NCBI RefSeq assembly: GCF_006569205.1
Contig: NZ_VIGD01000009.1
Span: 57,601-121,600 of the forward strand
Direction of reading: 5' to 3'
Origin: Ureibacillus terrenus
GTDB taxonomy: Bacteria; Bacillota; Bacilli; Bacillales_A; Planococcaceae
DNA: 64,000 bases
Shown: piece after piece, positions 25,731 through 35,005 of the stretch
How the letters are laid out: each line of letters starts with the position of its first letter
Position numbering within the stretch: the first letter of the stretch is position 1
Made by a program: the position numbers and the translations under genes
The notes under the pieces: model-generated
Seen by the model: only the letters and a program-made list of their open reading frames with translations
Databases searched by the model: none
What the model was told of the DNA's origin: nothing

Positions 25731-27350
25731 ATGGTAACAAAAGAAACTACAGCTACAGATGTAATTAAAGTATTTATTGCGGATCCATTAAGCGAAGATG
25801 GTATTTACCCATTGCGCGAAGAAAAAGACTTGAACCTTGAAATCATTATCGACACAGGCAACTCAAAAGAAGAATTGATCGAAAAAATCAAAGATGTGGA
25901 TGCTTTAATCGTTCGCAGCGCGACAAAAGTTACCCGTGAAGTCATTGAAGCCGCCAAAAAATTAAAATTAATCGGACGTGCCGGTGTAGGTGTGGACAAC
26001 ATCGACCTACAAGCAGCAACAGAACGGGGAATCATCGTGGTCAATGCACCGGACGGCAACACAAACTCTGCGGCTGAACATACGATTGCGATGATGACAT
26101 CCTTGGCCCGCCACATTCCTCAAGCTTATCTGTCTTTGAAAAATGGAAAATGGGACCGGAAATCTTTCGTTGGGGTTGAATTGAAAAATAAAACATTGGG
26201 CATTATCGGTTTAGGCCGCATCGGTACAGAAGTGGCATACAGAGCAAAAGGCCAAAGAATGAACGTGATGGCCTATGACCCATTCTTGACTGAAGAACGC
26301 GCGCAAGAACTCGGCGTAACAAAATCAACAGTTGATGAAATTTGCAAAGAAGCTGATTTCATCACTGTGCATACTCCGCTCTTGCCTGAAACGAAAAATA
26401 TGATCAATAAAGAAAAATTTGACCTCATGAAACCGGGTGTCCGCATCATCAACTGCGCACGCGGCGGAATCATCAATGAAGACGATTTATATGATGCCAT
26501 CGTGGAAGGCAAAGTGGCCGGAGCCGCTCTTGACGTGTTCGTGGAAGAACCTGCAGTCGGCCATAAATTGCTTGATCTGCCGCAAGTCATTGCGACGCCG
26601 CACTTGGGAGCGTCTACAGTGGAAGCGCAAGAATCTGTCGCAATCGATGTTTCAAAAGACATTATCAAATATTTCAAAACAGGCACTGTGACAAACCCTG
26701 TCAATATGCCATCCATTCCAAAAGAATTGCTTGCGGAAGTTGAACCGTTCTTTGAATTGGCCGAAAAACTCGGTTCATTCTTATCCCAAGTGACATCCGA
26801 ACCGTTAAAAGAAATCAATCTGTTCTATGCCGGAGAAATCGCAAATTACGATGTGCGCCCACTAACAGCCAACACATTAAAAGGTTACTTGAAGAAAACT
26901 CACGGCGAAAATGTCAATGACGTAAACGCCCGCTACTTGACTGAACGCAACGGCGTGAAAATCAACGAAAACAAAACAACAACAGCCAAAGGGTTTACGA
27001 ACTTGATTACAGTGGAAGTAAAAACAGAAAACGAAACACATTCTGTAGCTGGTACTTTGTTGAACGGCCTTGGCGCCCGCATCGTAAAAGTGGAAAACTT
27101 TGTGGTGGATGTCATTCCTGAAGGCCACTTATTATACATCCGCAACATTGACAAACCGGGGGCAATCGGCCGCGTAGCAACAAAACTTGCCGAAAAAGAT
27201 ATCAACATCGCTACGATGCAAGTGGGCCGCGAACGTGTAGGCGGTAAAGCCGTCATGATTCTTGCCATCGACAACGTAGTGACTCCGGAAGATTTGGTCT
27301 ATGTTGCACAATTGGAAAACATCGACGAAGTAAAAGCCATCACATTATAA
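25731..27350 (+). CDS. serA: D-3-phosphoglycerate dehydrogenase
   Basis: First step of serine synthesis: oxidises 3-phosphoglycerate with NAD+. 539 residues, the long type with an extra C-terminal domain. Order: catalytic domain halves (start to about 110 and 300-330), NAD domain with [10 protein letters not shown], catalytic residues in [13 protein letters not shown] (Arg), FVEEP (Glu) and ATPHLGAST (His), the intervening allosteric-substrate-binding domain, and a C-terminal ACT domain ([29 protein letters not shown]) that binds serine for feedback. AAGGAG precedes ATG 25731 by 8 bases. The T-box leader adds control by tRNA-Ser charging. Confidence 0.97.
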   Translation: MVTKETTATDVIKVFIADPLSEDGIYPLREEKDLNLEIIIDTGNSKEELIEKIKDVDALIVRSATKVTREVIEAAKKLKLIGRAGVGVDNIDLQAATERGIIVVNAPDGNTNSAAEHTIAMMTSLARHIPQAYLSLKNGKWDRKSFVGVELKNKTLGIIGLGRIGTEVAYRAKGQRMNVMAYDPFLTEERAQELGVTKSTVDEICKEADFITVHTPLLPETKNMINKEKFDLMKPGVRIINCARGGIINEDDLYDAIVEGKVAGAALDVFVEEPAVGHKLLDLPQVIATPHLGASTVEAQESVAIDVSKDIIKYFKTGTVTNPVNMPSIPKELLAEVEPFFELAEKLGSFLSQVTSEPLKEINLFYAGEIANYDVRPLTANTLKGYLKKTHGENVNDVNARYLTERNGVKINENKTTTAKGFTNLITVEVKTENETHSVAGTLLNGLGARIVKVENFVVDVIPEGHLLYIRNIDKPGAIGRVATKLAEKDINIATMQVGRERVGGKAVMILAIDNVVTPEDLVYVAQLENIDEVKAITL

Positions 27351-27355
27351 TCCCC

Positions 27356-27391
27356 AAAAACCGGGCAAAGTTGAACTTTGCCCGGTTTTTT
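27356..27391 (+). terminator. Terminator of serA
   Basis: AAAACCGGGCAAAGT / ACTTTGCCCGGTTTT with a 3-nt loop and T6. Confidence 0.95.
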
Positions 27392-27465
27392 ATTTTGGCT
27401 GCCAGACCTTTGCGGCCACATAAACCATATGATTCTGCCCATACTACGAACGAAAGGATGTGATC

Positions 27466-28149
27466 ATGATTTTAACGGAAAAACAGATTGCGAAATTAAA
27501 AAGGCAGCTGATTGAAGAAAAGCATGCGTTAATGAAAAAACAGCCGCAGGATGATCAAGCGTTTGACAGCGGCAGCATCCGGAATTCCGTTGATGAATTA
27601 TCGACTGTCGACAACCATCCGGCTGACCTGGCGACCGAATTATTTGAACGGGAAAAAGATCTTTCCCTGAAAGTCCACCAGGAAGATGAACTGGCCAAAA
27701 TTAATGCCGCTTTGGAAAAAATCAAAAACGGCACATATGGAATATGCGAAATCTGCAAAAAACCGATTCCATACGATCGTTTAGCGGCCATTCCATATAC
27801 ATCTTTTTGCATTGAACATGCCGAAGCCAAAGAAGTGCCGACGGACCGGCCAACGGAAGAAGATGTGCTCGTTCCGCCTGTCGATAACTCCTTCGCCGGA
27901 AGAAAACATGACGGCGCTATTCAGGATTACGAAGATACATTCCAAGCAGTCGCAAAATACGGAACATCCGAAACTCCATCGGATTTCGAAGGAGATATTG
28001 AAGACGTGAACGAACTATACGACGACCCGGAAGAATATGCGAATAATGACGATCCCCAATCCTTCCACGTCTCGTTAAAGGATGAGATTCCTTTCCCCAT
28101 GTCAAAACAGGAAATCGAAGAAGCGAGCAAATATGATTATTTGGAATAA
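27466..28149 (+). CDS. TraR/DksA-type zinc-finger protein, YteA family
   Basis: 227 residues. N-terminal coiled-coil helices (1-85) are followed by the DksA/TraR zinc finger GICEICKKPIPYDRL...FCIEH (about 90-115, three Cys and a following Cys/His) and a long acidic tail (DYEDTFQAVAKYGTSETPSD). This is the layout of YteA-family proteins of Bacillales, often called sporulation-associated; their function is unproved. GAAAGGATG precedes ATG 27466; GTG 27460 is an alternative. Confidence 0.82.
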   Translation: MILTEKQIAKLKRQLIEEKHALMKKQPQDDQAFDSGSIRNSVDELSTVDNHPADLATELFEREKDLSLKVHQEDELAKINAALEKIKNGTYGICEICKKPIPYDRLAAIPYTSFCIEHAEAKEVPTDRPTEEDVLVPPVDNSFAGRKHDGAIQDYEDTFQAVAKYGTSETPSDFEGDIEDVNELYDDPEEYANNDDPQSFHVSLKDEIPFPMSKQEIEEASKYDYLE

Positions 28150-28176
28150 AAAATGCGAGACAAAGGCGTCTCGCAT
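28150..28176. terminator. Hairpin between convergent yteA-like and HAD genes
   Basis: ATGCGAGAC / GTCTCGCAT with AAAAAA on the left, i.e. a T run for the minus-strand HAD gene. Confidence 0.8.
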
Positions 28177-28184
28177 CTCTCCCG

Positions 28185-28976
28185 TTATGAAATTTTTTCA
28201 AGCAGTTCAAGGAACTCCGTCAAAGATTTCACTTCATAAGTAGGAACAATTTCCGGATTTCGAGGTTTATTCTCGCGATTGATCCAGACATTTCTCATGC
28301 CTACCCGCGAAGAACCTAATATATCCGTATTTAAATTGTCTCCTACCATAATCCCTTCATCAGGGGTGATACCGGCCTTCTCCATCATGTATTCAAAAAG
28401 GGACGGATCCGGTTTCCCTCTACCGAAATCTCCGGAAATAATGATATGGTCAAAATATGGCGGAATTTCCGGAGTCAGCTTCAATTTCAAATTTTGCAGA
28501 CTTGGCGCGCCGTTAGTCAAAAGGACTAATTGATATTTTCCTTTTAATGCATCAAGCACTTCAAACGTATCTTCATAAACAAAAGGATGTTTTTTGCGCT
28601 CTTCCACAAAACGCTCGCCAAGCTCGGCGCCAAATTCCTCGTCATCAATGCCCAAAGCTTTTAATCCCTTTGTCCAGGCGTCTTTCCGATATTGAGGAAC
28701 GATGTTTTTCATTTTTTGGAAAGATTCGGTCGGATCGTCAAATGTCCCCCACAATCCTTCGAACGGATTGATGCCAATCAATACTGTATAATCATATGTT
28801 TCATAGGATTCATAAAGCTTTCTGGCCTCTTTTCGAACAGCTTCTTCCAATTGTTCAGGATCAAGTTCATACTTTGTTGCCGCATATTGGCATGTTTTTT
28901 CGAATGCGGTTTTGATGCTTTTTTTATCCCATAGCAGCGTGTCATCCAAATCAAAAACAACTGTAGTAATAGCCAT
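28185..28976 (-). CDS. HAD-superfamily phosphatase (candidate phosphoserine phosphatase)
   Basis: 263-residue haloacid-dehalogenase-type hydrolase with all four motifs: nucleophile Asp in [19 protein letters not shown] (motif II Thr), KPDPSLF (motif III Lys), and [11 protein letters not shown] (motif IV). The helical C1 cap lies between about 18 and 110. It resembles YsaA/YjjG-type phosphatases. The substrate is not fixed by sequence. The proximity to serA, and the absence of any other SerB here, make phosphoserine phosphatase a reasonable guess. ATG 28976 has AGGAGAAG 6 bases upstream. Confidence 0.82.
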   Translation of the reverse strand: MAITTVVFDLDDTLLWDKKSIKTAFEKTCQYAATKYELDPEQLEEAVRKEARKLYESYETYDYTVLIGINPFEGLWGTFDDPTESFQKMKNIVPQYRKDAWTKGLKALGIDDEEFGAELGERFVEERKKHPFVYEDTFEVLDALKGKYQLVLLTNGAPSLQNLKLKLTPEIPPYFDHIIISGDFGRGKPDPSLFEYMMEKAGITPDEGIMVGDNLNTDILGSSRVGMRNVWINRENKPRNPEIVPTYEVKSLTEFLELLEKIS

Positions 28977-29128
28977 CTCCAACTTCTCCTATTATTTTTT
29001 TGTTGCCAGTTTCTATTCTATCATATATTTTCGTTCTATCCAGATAGCAAAAAAAATTGAAACCTCTTTCCGCTCCATCCGTATTACTTTATGGAACAAT
29101 CACTGCAAAATTGAAAGGGGATAACCGG

Positions 29129-29740
29129 ATGTTAAAAAAATTCGCATCTGACGCATTGGGACTTACGGATATCGGGAAAGTGATCGGACCGCAGGATTAC
29201 GATAAAACGGATTCCGATGATTATGTCTTGCATGAAATCGGCGAGAAAATTTATTTTTTAATTAAAACGAAAGCGGATGAATATTGCTTTACGAATTTGG
29301 CGTTGATCCATGTGGATGGGGATATGGCCGTCAGCAAAAAACGCACTTTAAGAAGATATGAATACAAATGGAATCCGATCAGCAACGTTTCTTTGGAAAC
29401 GGCGGGAACCATCGACCTGGATGTGGAAATCAAATTCACCATCGGCAACACGCCGTTCAGCATCGACATTGACAAAAGAGAATTGGACAAGGTCAAAGAC
29501 TTGTACAAAGCGCTTGTTGAAATGGAACGCATCATGAAAGACAACCAAAAATATATCAAATTTGCCCAAGACAGCCTGGAATATGCGCAAAAAAGCCTTT
29601 CCGGCGTAAGGGCGCAAGGTTCTCCGGCAGAATCATTCAAAACGATTGCCGAATTTACGAATGACTGGTTGACAAATATGAACAAAAAATACGCCTACGA
29701 AGACTATGGCAACGTATTTGAATTGTTTATCAACAATTAA
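29129..29740 (+). CDS. YvbH-like bacterial PH-domain protein
   Basis: 203 residues, about the length of B. subtilis YvbH. N-terminal PH-like domain (about 1-120, ending VEIKFTIGNTPFSIDIDKRELD) and a C-terminal helical oligomerisation region (NQKYIKFAQDSLEYAQKSL...). Function unknown; cytoplasmic, no signal peptide. ATG 29129 follows AAAGGGGAT. Confidence 0.8.
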   Translation: MLKKFASDALGLTDIGKVIGPQDYDKTDSDDYVLHEIGEKIYFLIKTKADEYCFTNLALIHVDGDMAVSKKRTLRRYEYKWNPISNVSLETAGTIDLDVEIKFTIGNTPFSIDIDKRELDKVKDLYKALVEMERIMKDNQKYIKFAQDSLEYAQKSLSGVRAQGSPAESFKTIAEFTNDWLTNMNKKYAYEDYGNVFELFINN

Positions 29741-29754
29741 TCCATATGGTGGAT

Positions 29755-29785
29755 AGCGCCCGCGGATGATGGGCGGGCGTTTTTT
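29755..29785 (+). terminator. Terminator of the yvbH-like gene
   Basis: GCCCGC / GCGGGC stem followed by GTTTTTT. Confidence 0.85.
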
Positions 29786-29827
29786 GGCATTTCGGAAGCT
29801 GGCGGAAATTTATAAAATCCAAAATGA

Positions 29828-29882
29828 GTTTATCGCCTGTCTTCGATAGATTATCGCCATTTTCAACCGTATAATCGCCAAA
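29828..29882. repeat. 21-nt-phased motif array A (three units)
   Basis: Motif starts at 29828 (GTTTATCGCCTG), 29849 (GATTATCGCCAT) and 29870 (TATAATCGCCAAA), exactly 21 nt apart, with variable spacers. It fills the space between the convergent yvbH-like and hemZ genes. The motif matches the arrays at 48986 and 51495. Confidence 0.75.
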
Positions 29883-29884
29883 CC

Positions 29885-31399
29885 TTACTTTTTCATTTGT
29901 ACCCCATACAACTCATCCAACATCTCTATTTTTTTCCCGATCGCCCTTTCAAATGAAGTAATATATTGGAAAGGTTCCTTTGGATTATAATATTGCGAGA
30001 TGGCCCCGGTTTCCGGATCGACGAATTTGGAAGCCGCTCCGCATCCGATGCCTATAATCGTCTGCACTTCCTCCATGATGACGATATTGTAGATGCTTTC
30101 CTTGCCCAATTTGGAGTACCCCACATTTTCCAAATTCCCTAAAATATTTTTTTGACGGTACAAATAATATGGATGGTACCCATTTTCTCGCGTCCAATTT
30201 TGGGCCATTTCCATCATTTTTGCCACCGTCGGGCGGTCGGCCACTTTGTACTTTTCTTTATTCTTTGTCATTTCCGATGCCCGTTTAAATGACAACGTAT
30301 GCACGGTGAGGGATTCGGGCATCAGTTTCCCCGTTTCATCCAAAGAATGTTGAAACTCTTCGATTCCCTCGTTTGGCAAGCCGATAATCAAATCCATATT
30401 GATATTCTTCATGCCCAAATTCCGCGCAAGCCAAAATTTATCGATTGTTTCCTGCACCGTATGATGGCGTCCGATGGCTCTCAACGTTTCATCGGTATAA
30501 CTTTGCGGATTGACGGAAATGCGGTCGATTCCCCATTTTTTCAACACGGCGATTTTTTCAGGGGTAATCGTATCCGGACGGCCCGCTTCCACCGTAATTT
30601 CCCGGATGTTTTCAGGATCAGGGAACGATTCGTACATCGTTTCGTAAAGTTCATCCATCTCATCCGCTTCAATCGATGTCGGCGTTCCTCCTCCCCAATA
30701 GATGGAAGTGACTTTCACGTCATGCTCCTTCAGCCATTTTCCGATTTCCCTCATTTCAATTTTCAACGCATCAAGGAAAGAATCCACTCTGCCGGTTTTC
30801 CGGTTCGGGGCGATGGCGTAGGCCGGGAAAGTGCAATAGGCGCATTTTGTCGGACAGAAAGGGACGCCGATATATACGGAAACTTCTTTCCCGATTTCAT
30901 CCAGATCCGGAATTGTTGCCAATTGCCGCTCCACGATGGATTCCAACAAAGAGATTTTTTCATCGGATACGCGGAAATCCCTTTTTAACACTTCCCGGAT
31001 GTCATCGCGGGAAAGACCTTGCTTTCGCAATTTATGATAAAGCTTGGTCGGACGGATGCCTGTCAAAATCCCCCATTGTTGCTTAATGCCTGTATATTGT
31101 TCAAGCACGTCCAGCAATACATGGGACATGGCCCGTTTCATGCGGATGTTTTGTTCCCTTTCCGTACCTTCCGTGTCATATTCTTTTGTATACGTGCTGC
31201 TGCATGTTTTCCCATCCGCTTCCAGTTCGCTTGCCGCGGAATACCGATTGTTTTCCTTTTTATATTGAAAGCGAATCGACAGATCCGGATTCTCAATCGC
31301 TTCGTACAGTTTACTATCTTCGAAGAACAAATTCGCTATATGGGTTAATACGCGGATCCAATCTTCTTTGAAACGTTCATGCACCAAAATTTTCTTCAT
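29885..31399 (-). CDS. hemZ: Coproporphyrinogen dehydrogenase-like radical SAM protein HemZ
   Basis: 504-residue radical SAM enzyme of the HemZ group. In B. subtilis it is linked to anaerobic coproporphyrinogen III oxidation, although some HemN-like proteins have other roles. The 4Fe-4S cluster motif is GVPFCPTKCAYCTFPAY (CxxxCxxC plus a fourth Cys-type context) at about 175-190, followed by SIYWGGGTPTS and a C-terminal HemN-like region (NILGNLENVGYSKLGKESIYN). An N-terminal extension of about 165 residues is normal for HemZ. ATG 31399 follows AAGGAAGAGG. Confidence 0.93.
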   Translation of the reverse strand: MKKILVHERFKEDWIRVLTHIANLFFEDSKLYEAIENPDLSIRFQYKKENNRYSAASELEADGKTCSSTYTKEYDTEGTEREQNIRMKRAMSHVLLDVLEQYTGIKQQWGILTGIRPTKLYHKLRKQGLSRDDIREVLKRDFRVSDEKISLLESIVERQLATIPDLDEIGKEVSVYIGVPFCPTKCAYCTFPAYAIAPNRKTGRVDSFLDALKIEMREIGKWLKEHDVKVTSIYWGGGTPTSIEADEMDELYETMYESFPDPENIREITVEAGRPDTITPEKIAVLKKWGIDRISVNPQSYTDETLRAIGRHHTVQETIDKFWLARNLGMKNINMDLIIGLPNEGIEEFQHSLDETGKLMPESLTVHTLSFKRASEMTKNKEKYKVADRPTVAKMMEMAQNWTRENGYHPYYLYRQKNILGNLENVGYSKLGKESIYNIVIMEEVQTIIGIGCGAASKFVDPETGAISQYYNPKEPFQYITSFERAIGKKIEMLDELYGVQMKK

Positions 31400-31710
31400 T
31401 CAAACCTCTTCCTTTATATTGACTTTCAGCTGAACTTTATTTTATCAGTCATAGTCTTAAATGACTATTAATTAACGCAGTTTTTTCCCATGAAAATAGT
31501 TTATATGTAACATCTGTACAAGAGGAAACGCCATTCCCCAAGTTTATACTCTTTACGCCCGAGAGGATACCCCATCCGCCCGAGCCTACCCGCTTTCTGC
31601 AAAAATACCGTTTCTTTTTTATTAAAACGAACGGTTCACCACTCTTCAAACAAATAAAAAATGTCCGGAAAGTCAAAAACTTTCCGGACATTTCCCCACC
31701 GACATATTCC
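31400..31710. other. Intergenic region between hemZ start and yheA end
   Basis: About 310 bases. The hemZ promoter should lie at 31400-31480. At 31659-31693 a perfect 15-bp stem AAATGTCCGGAAAGT / ACTTTCCGGACATTT followed on the minus strand by T-rich sequence is the yheBA terminator. A 91-codon minus-strand open frame runs through this hairpin, has no family resemblance and is not called. Confidence 0.7.
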
Positions 31711-32055
31711 TTACAGCCCGTCATACAGTGATTGAATCGGTTTGATCAATGAACGGTTCACTTCATCAATCAGGCGGCTTAAAGCCATTTCGGCTTCCAA
31801 CATTGCCATGATTTTAGGATTTTGTTGCGCCAATTGCGCCGTTTTTTGCAAATGGATGAATTCATCCTCCTGCAGCTCTTCGCCCTGCATTTGCTTCTGT
31901 TGCAATAATAACTGGGCATCGCGGAACTGCGTAAAAATCGTTCTTGCCTGCTCGTCGTTGCGCACGATTTCCACAGCGCCTTTTAACTTTTGAAACTCTT
32001 CCGTTTGGCTGATGGAAGTTTCTAAACTTTGGATCGCATTCATAAAATTGCTCAT
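31711..32055 (-). CDS. yheA: YlbF/YmcA-family protein YheA
   Basis: 114 residues, all-helical, of the YlbF/YheA family (relatives of the YlbF-YmcA-YaaT RNase Y-associated complex; YheA itself uncharacterised). Features: QSLETSISQTEEFQKLKGAVEIV, then DAQLLLQQKQMQGEEL and a C-terminal amphipathic helix. Follows yheB closely (19 nt), as in B. subtilis, so the two are an operon. Confidence 0.9.
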   Translation of the reverse strand: MSNFMNAIQSLETSISQTEEFQKLKGAVEIVRNDEQARTIFTQFRDAQLLLQQKQMQGEELQEDEFIHLQKTAQLAQQNPKIMAMLEAEMALSRLIDEVNRSLIKPIQSLYDGL

Positions 32056-32074
32056 CTTATCATTCCTATTCTTC

Positions 32075-33217
32075 TTATTTTATAAATTGTACAATCAAAC
32101 CTTGTACGATACCAATCAATCCGCCCAAAAAGCCTCCTAAAAAGGTAATCATCGCCAGTTCGCGGCTTGCAATCCCCACCACAATCTCTTCCAGCTTTTC
32201 GATCGGGAATGAATCCACCTGCTCCCGGACAACTTCTTTAATATCCAGCCGTTTCAGTACATCTTCAAGATGGGATTCCGCGATTTCCAATGCTTTGTTC
32301 ACTGCTTTTGGCATCAGCTCATATTTTACCCAGTCGTTTCCATTTGGAAAATAATAGTGAATGGTTTTGTTTAACCGCTCTTCAATGGCCAATTCCTTTT
32401 TGGCATAGGATTGGATTTGAATCAGTATTGGTTCTAATTGTATACCATTTAGGTAATGAATGATAGGGCGTTTTTTAATTTTTTCCCACTCGTCATTCAT
32501 GATATTCATGATCGAATGTTTTGTTTCCGGTGAACGGAGAATGCGTACAAGTTCATGCTGGATTCTCGCCACTATCGATGAAGAATCGCTGAAAAACATT
32601 TGGAAGATTCCGCCGATGGTTCCTTTTGAAGCAAGGAAATCATTCAACAGATTTCTGATGGAAACTTCTCCGCCGGGCGATAAAATGTAATCTTCCCCTT
32701 TTTTGAGCAGCGTCGCAACCAAATCAGGAATCTTCTCGTCGGCCTTTTCCATGATGTCTTCCGGCAGCAATTCCTCAATCGATTTTGTCGACAGGGTGCG
32801 TTTCAGTTCACCAAATTGCTTTTCAATCAGTTCATCCACTTTTCCTTCGATTTTTTCCGGCGCATCTTTTATACCCGCTAGTTCCAGCCAATCTTTGATG
32901 GTTTTATTGTTTAAAAAAATCATTTCTTCCGCTTTCGATTGGGCAAACTGCAAAATGGCAAAACGGATTTCCTGGGAAAACAACTTATTTTTGATGACAT
33001 CCGGCGTCAACAAATAATCGTTGACCGTAATCCCGATCTGCCTTGCCAGCTCGCCCCTACGCTTCGGAATTAAACCGGGGGTGAAGGGGATCCGCCATTT
33101 TCCTATATACATCGGTTTATAGGGCCGAAAAATCATTTTGATGGCCAAATAGTTGGTAGCTCCTCCGATAATTGCTCCGATGACTGCCATGGATAATATA
33201 AGTAAGATTGCTTTCAT
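32075..33217 (-). CDS. yheB: DUF445 membrane protein YheB
   Basis: 380 residues (377 in B. subtilis). An N-terminal membrane helix (IGGATNYLAIKMIFRPYKP is the DUF445 signature), a long helical cytoplasmic or surface region, and a C-terminal glycine-rich membrane helix (ITFLGGFLGGLIGIVQGLIVQF). Function unknown; the protein has been found on spores of B. subtilis relatives. ATG 33217 with AAAGAGGA upstream. Confidence 0.92.
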   Translation of the reverse strand: MKAILLILSMAVIGAIIGGATNYLAIKMIFRPYKPMYIGKWRIPFTPGLIPKRRGELARQIGITVNDYLLTPDVIKNKLFSQEIRFAILQFAQSKAEEMIFLNNKTIKDWLELAGIKDAPEKIEGKVDELIEKQFGELKRTLSTKSIEELLPEDIMEKADEKIPDLVATLLKKGEDYILSPGGEVSIRNLLNDFLASKGTIGGIFQMFFSDSSSIVARIQHELVRILRSPETKHSIMNIMNDEWEKIKKRPIIHYLNGIQLEPILIQIQSYAKKELAIEERLNKTIHYYFPNGNDWVKYELMPKAVNKALEIAESHLEDVLKRLDIKEVVREQVDSFPIEKLEEIVVGIASRELAMITFLGGFLGGLIGIVQGLIVQFIK

Positions 33218-33580
33218 GTAGATCCTCTTTTCCTGAAACTATGATTTTCCATTATATCAAAAGCTTTTTGGCTGCAAAAATGAAAGCCGCATTGATTAAT
33301 ACGTTTTCATTGAAGTATTGTTTCATCAATCACCAAAGTTATAATGCATATCAGGCGGTTTCCGTTATAAGGAAATTTTTTCTCTGCCACAGGTTTTAAA
33401 TTTCTTCGGAAAATGGCATATAATATAAATGAAATGACTCGGAATCTTCTGAAAATTTCAGAGATGATAATTTGTATTTTTTGCGAAAATGCGCTATTAT
33501 AAATTTATTGAAATAAATTTATTTGTAGGAGGTGTACTCCTCATTTCACCCCTCATTCGGGCGTGGGACGAGGAAAGTAT
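33218..33580. other. Intergenic region between divergent yheB and the CNNM/CorC gene
   Basis: About 360 bases. Near the right end AGGAGGTGTACTCCT forms a small hairpin, and CCTC...GAGG pairs just before the start codon. This could be a structured leader, but I could not match it to the magnesium M-box, the yybP-ykoY manganese element or another known class. Otherwise AT-rich, no small gene seen. Confidence 0.4.
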
Positions 33581-34930
33581 TTGGACGGAGACATAGCAGG
33601 GCTGACCATTAAGTTAGCAATTTTTGTCTTATTAATTTTGCTTTCAGGATTTTTCGTTTCCACTGAATTTGCGATTGTAAAAGTTCGATCAACCCGTATC
33701 GACCAGTTGGTGGAAGAAGGAAACAAGAAAGCAATAAAAGCGAAAAAACTGATAGAAAACCTTGACGAATATTTATCTGCATGCCAATTAGGGATTACCA
33801 TTACTTCATTAGGTTTAGGTTGGTTAGGGGAACCTACCGTACAAATGTTATTGAATCCATTATTCCAATGGATTGGCGTGTCAGGGCCTATAGCCGATTT
33901 TGTATCATTCATAATCGCCTTCAGTATCGTAACGTATCTCCATGTGGTTGCCGGCGAACTGGCGCCAAAAACGTTAGCGATTACAAAGGCCGAATGGGTG
34001 ACACTTAACTTTTCAGGTGCGCTGTACACATTTTATAAAGTGATGTATCCATTCATCCACCTGCTCAATATGTCTGCACGCGGTTTGGCAAGAATCTTTG
34101 GCGTGAAATCTTTCAATGAAACAGATTCGGCCCATACGGAAGAAGAACTCCGTATGATTATGGCGGACAGTTTCAAAAGCGGTGAAATCAAATATTCGGA
34201 ATTTGAATATATGAACAGTATATTTGAATTCTCGGACCGCACAGCCAAAGAAATTATGGTGCCGCGAACAGAAATTACAGCAATCGAAAAGAACGTTACA
34301 TTAAAAGAAGTGTTTGAAGTAATGGAAGTGGAGCAATATACCCGTTATCCGGTCATCGATGGCGACAAAGACCACGTGCTTGGCTTGGTCAACTTGAAGC
34401 ACCTGTTAACGGCTTATATTAAAGATCCCAAAAACGCAGATAGACCGGTTTCTGATTATATGCAGCCAATCATTCGGGTAATTGAAACGGTTCCTATCAG
34501 CGACCTGTTATTAAAAATGCAGCATGACCGTATACACATGGCAATCCTAATGGATGAATACGGAGGTACTTCCGGATTGGTAACCATCGAAGACATCATC
34601 GAAGAAATCGTCGGCGATATCCAGGACGAATTCGACGAAGATGAAATTCCTGAAGTACAAGTGATCAGTGATGGCCATTACATTATAGATGCAAAAATGC
34701 TAATTGACGATGTCAATGAAATGTTAGGTACTCATATTGACGATGAAGATATCGATACGATCGGCGGATGGTTCTGGACTCAGCGCTACGATGCGACTGA
34801 AGGTGACAGCTTTGTATATGATGGCTACGAATTCAAAATCAAAGAATTGGATGGCCACCATATTTTATACATTGAGGTCATCAAATTGCCGAAAGAACAA
34901 GAAATGGATGTATATCAAATCGCCGAATAA
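33581..34930 (+). CDS. CNNM/CorC-type membrane protein with CBS pair (HlyC/CorC family)
   Basis: About 449 residues: a four-helix DUF21/CNNM transmembrane domain (LSGFFVSTEFAIVKVRSTRIDQL, LGWLGEPTV, VVAGELAPKTLAI) at about 1-195, a CBS pair (RTAKEIMVPRTEI...YTRYPVIDGD and HMAILMDEYGGTSGLVTIEDI), and a C-terminal CorC_HlyC FAD-like domain. The family mediates Mg2+ efflux or homeostasis; older hemolysin labels are misleading. TTG 33581 is preferred (GAGG 7 bases upstream); GTG 33563 is in frame. Confidence 0.88.
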   Translation: MDGDIAGLTIKLAIFVLLILLSGFFVSTEFAIVKVRSTRIDQLVEEGNKKAIKAKKLIENLDEYLSACQLGITITSLGLGWLGEPTVQMLLNPLFQWIGVSGPIADFVSFIIAFSIVTYLHVVAGELAPKTLAITKAEWVTLNFSGALYTFYKVMYPFIHLLNMSARGLARIFGVKSFNETDSAHTEEELRMIMADSFKSGEIKYSEFEYMNSIFEFSDRTAKEIMVPRTEITAIEKNVTLKEVFEVMEVEQYTRYPVIDGDKDHVLGLVNLKHLLTAYIKDPKNADRPVSDYMQPIIRVIETVPISDLLLKMQHDRIHMAILMDEYGGTSGLVTIEDIIEEIVGDIQDEFDEDEIPEVQVISDGHYIIDAKMLIDDVNEMLGTHIDDEDIDTIGGWFWTQRYDATEGDSFVYDGYEFKIKELDGHHILYIEVIKLPKEQEMDVYQIAE

Positions 34931-34939
34931 TGATTTATG

Positions 34940-34972
34940 TAAACGACTTTCTTTTAAAAGAAAGTCGTTTTG
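34940..34972 (+). terminator. Terminator of the CNNM/CorC gene
   Basis: AAACGACTTTC / GAAAGTCGTTT stem with an AT-rich loop, followed by TTGT. Confidence 0.8.
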
Positions 34973-35005
34973 TCATGTTCGGGACTTTTGCGGGGAGGAA
35001 AAAAA

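Noticed and set aside
31449..31724. 91-codon minus-strand open frame after yheA
   Set aside because: Runs through the yheA terminator, overlaps the end of yheA and has no recognisable domain.
33218..33580. Possible Mg2+ or Mn2+ riboswitch before the CNNM/CorC gene
   Set aside because: Hairpins exist near the start codon, but I could not find the conserved cores of the M-box or yybP-ykoY elements. A covariance search would settle it.
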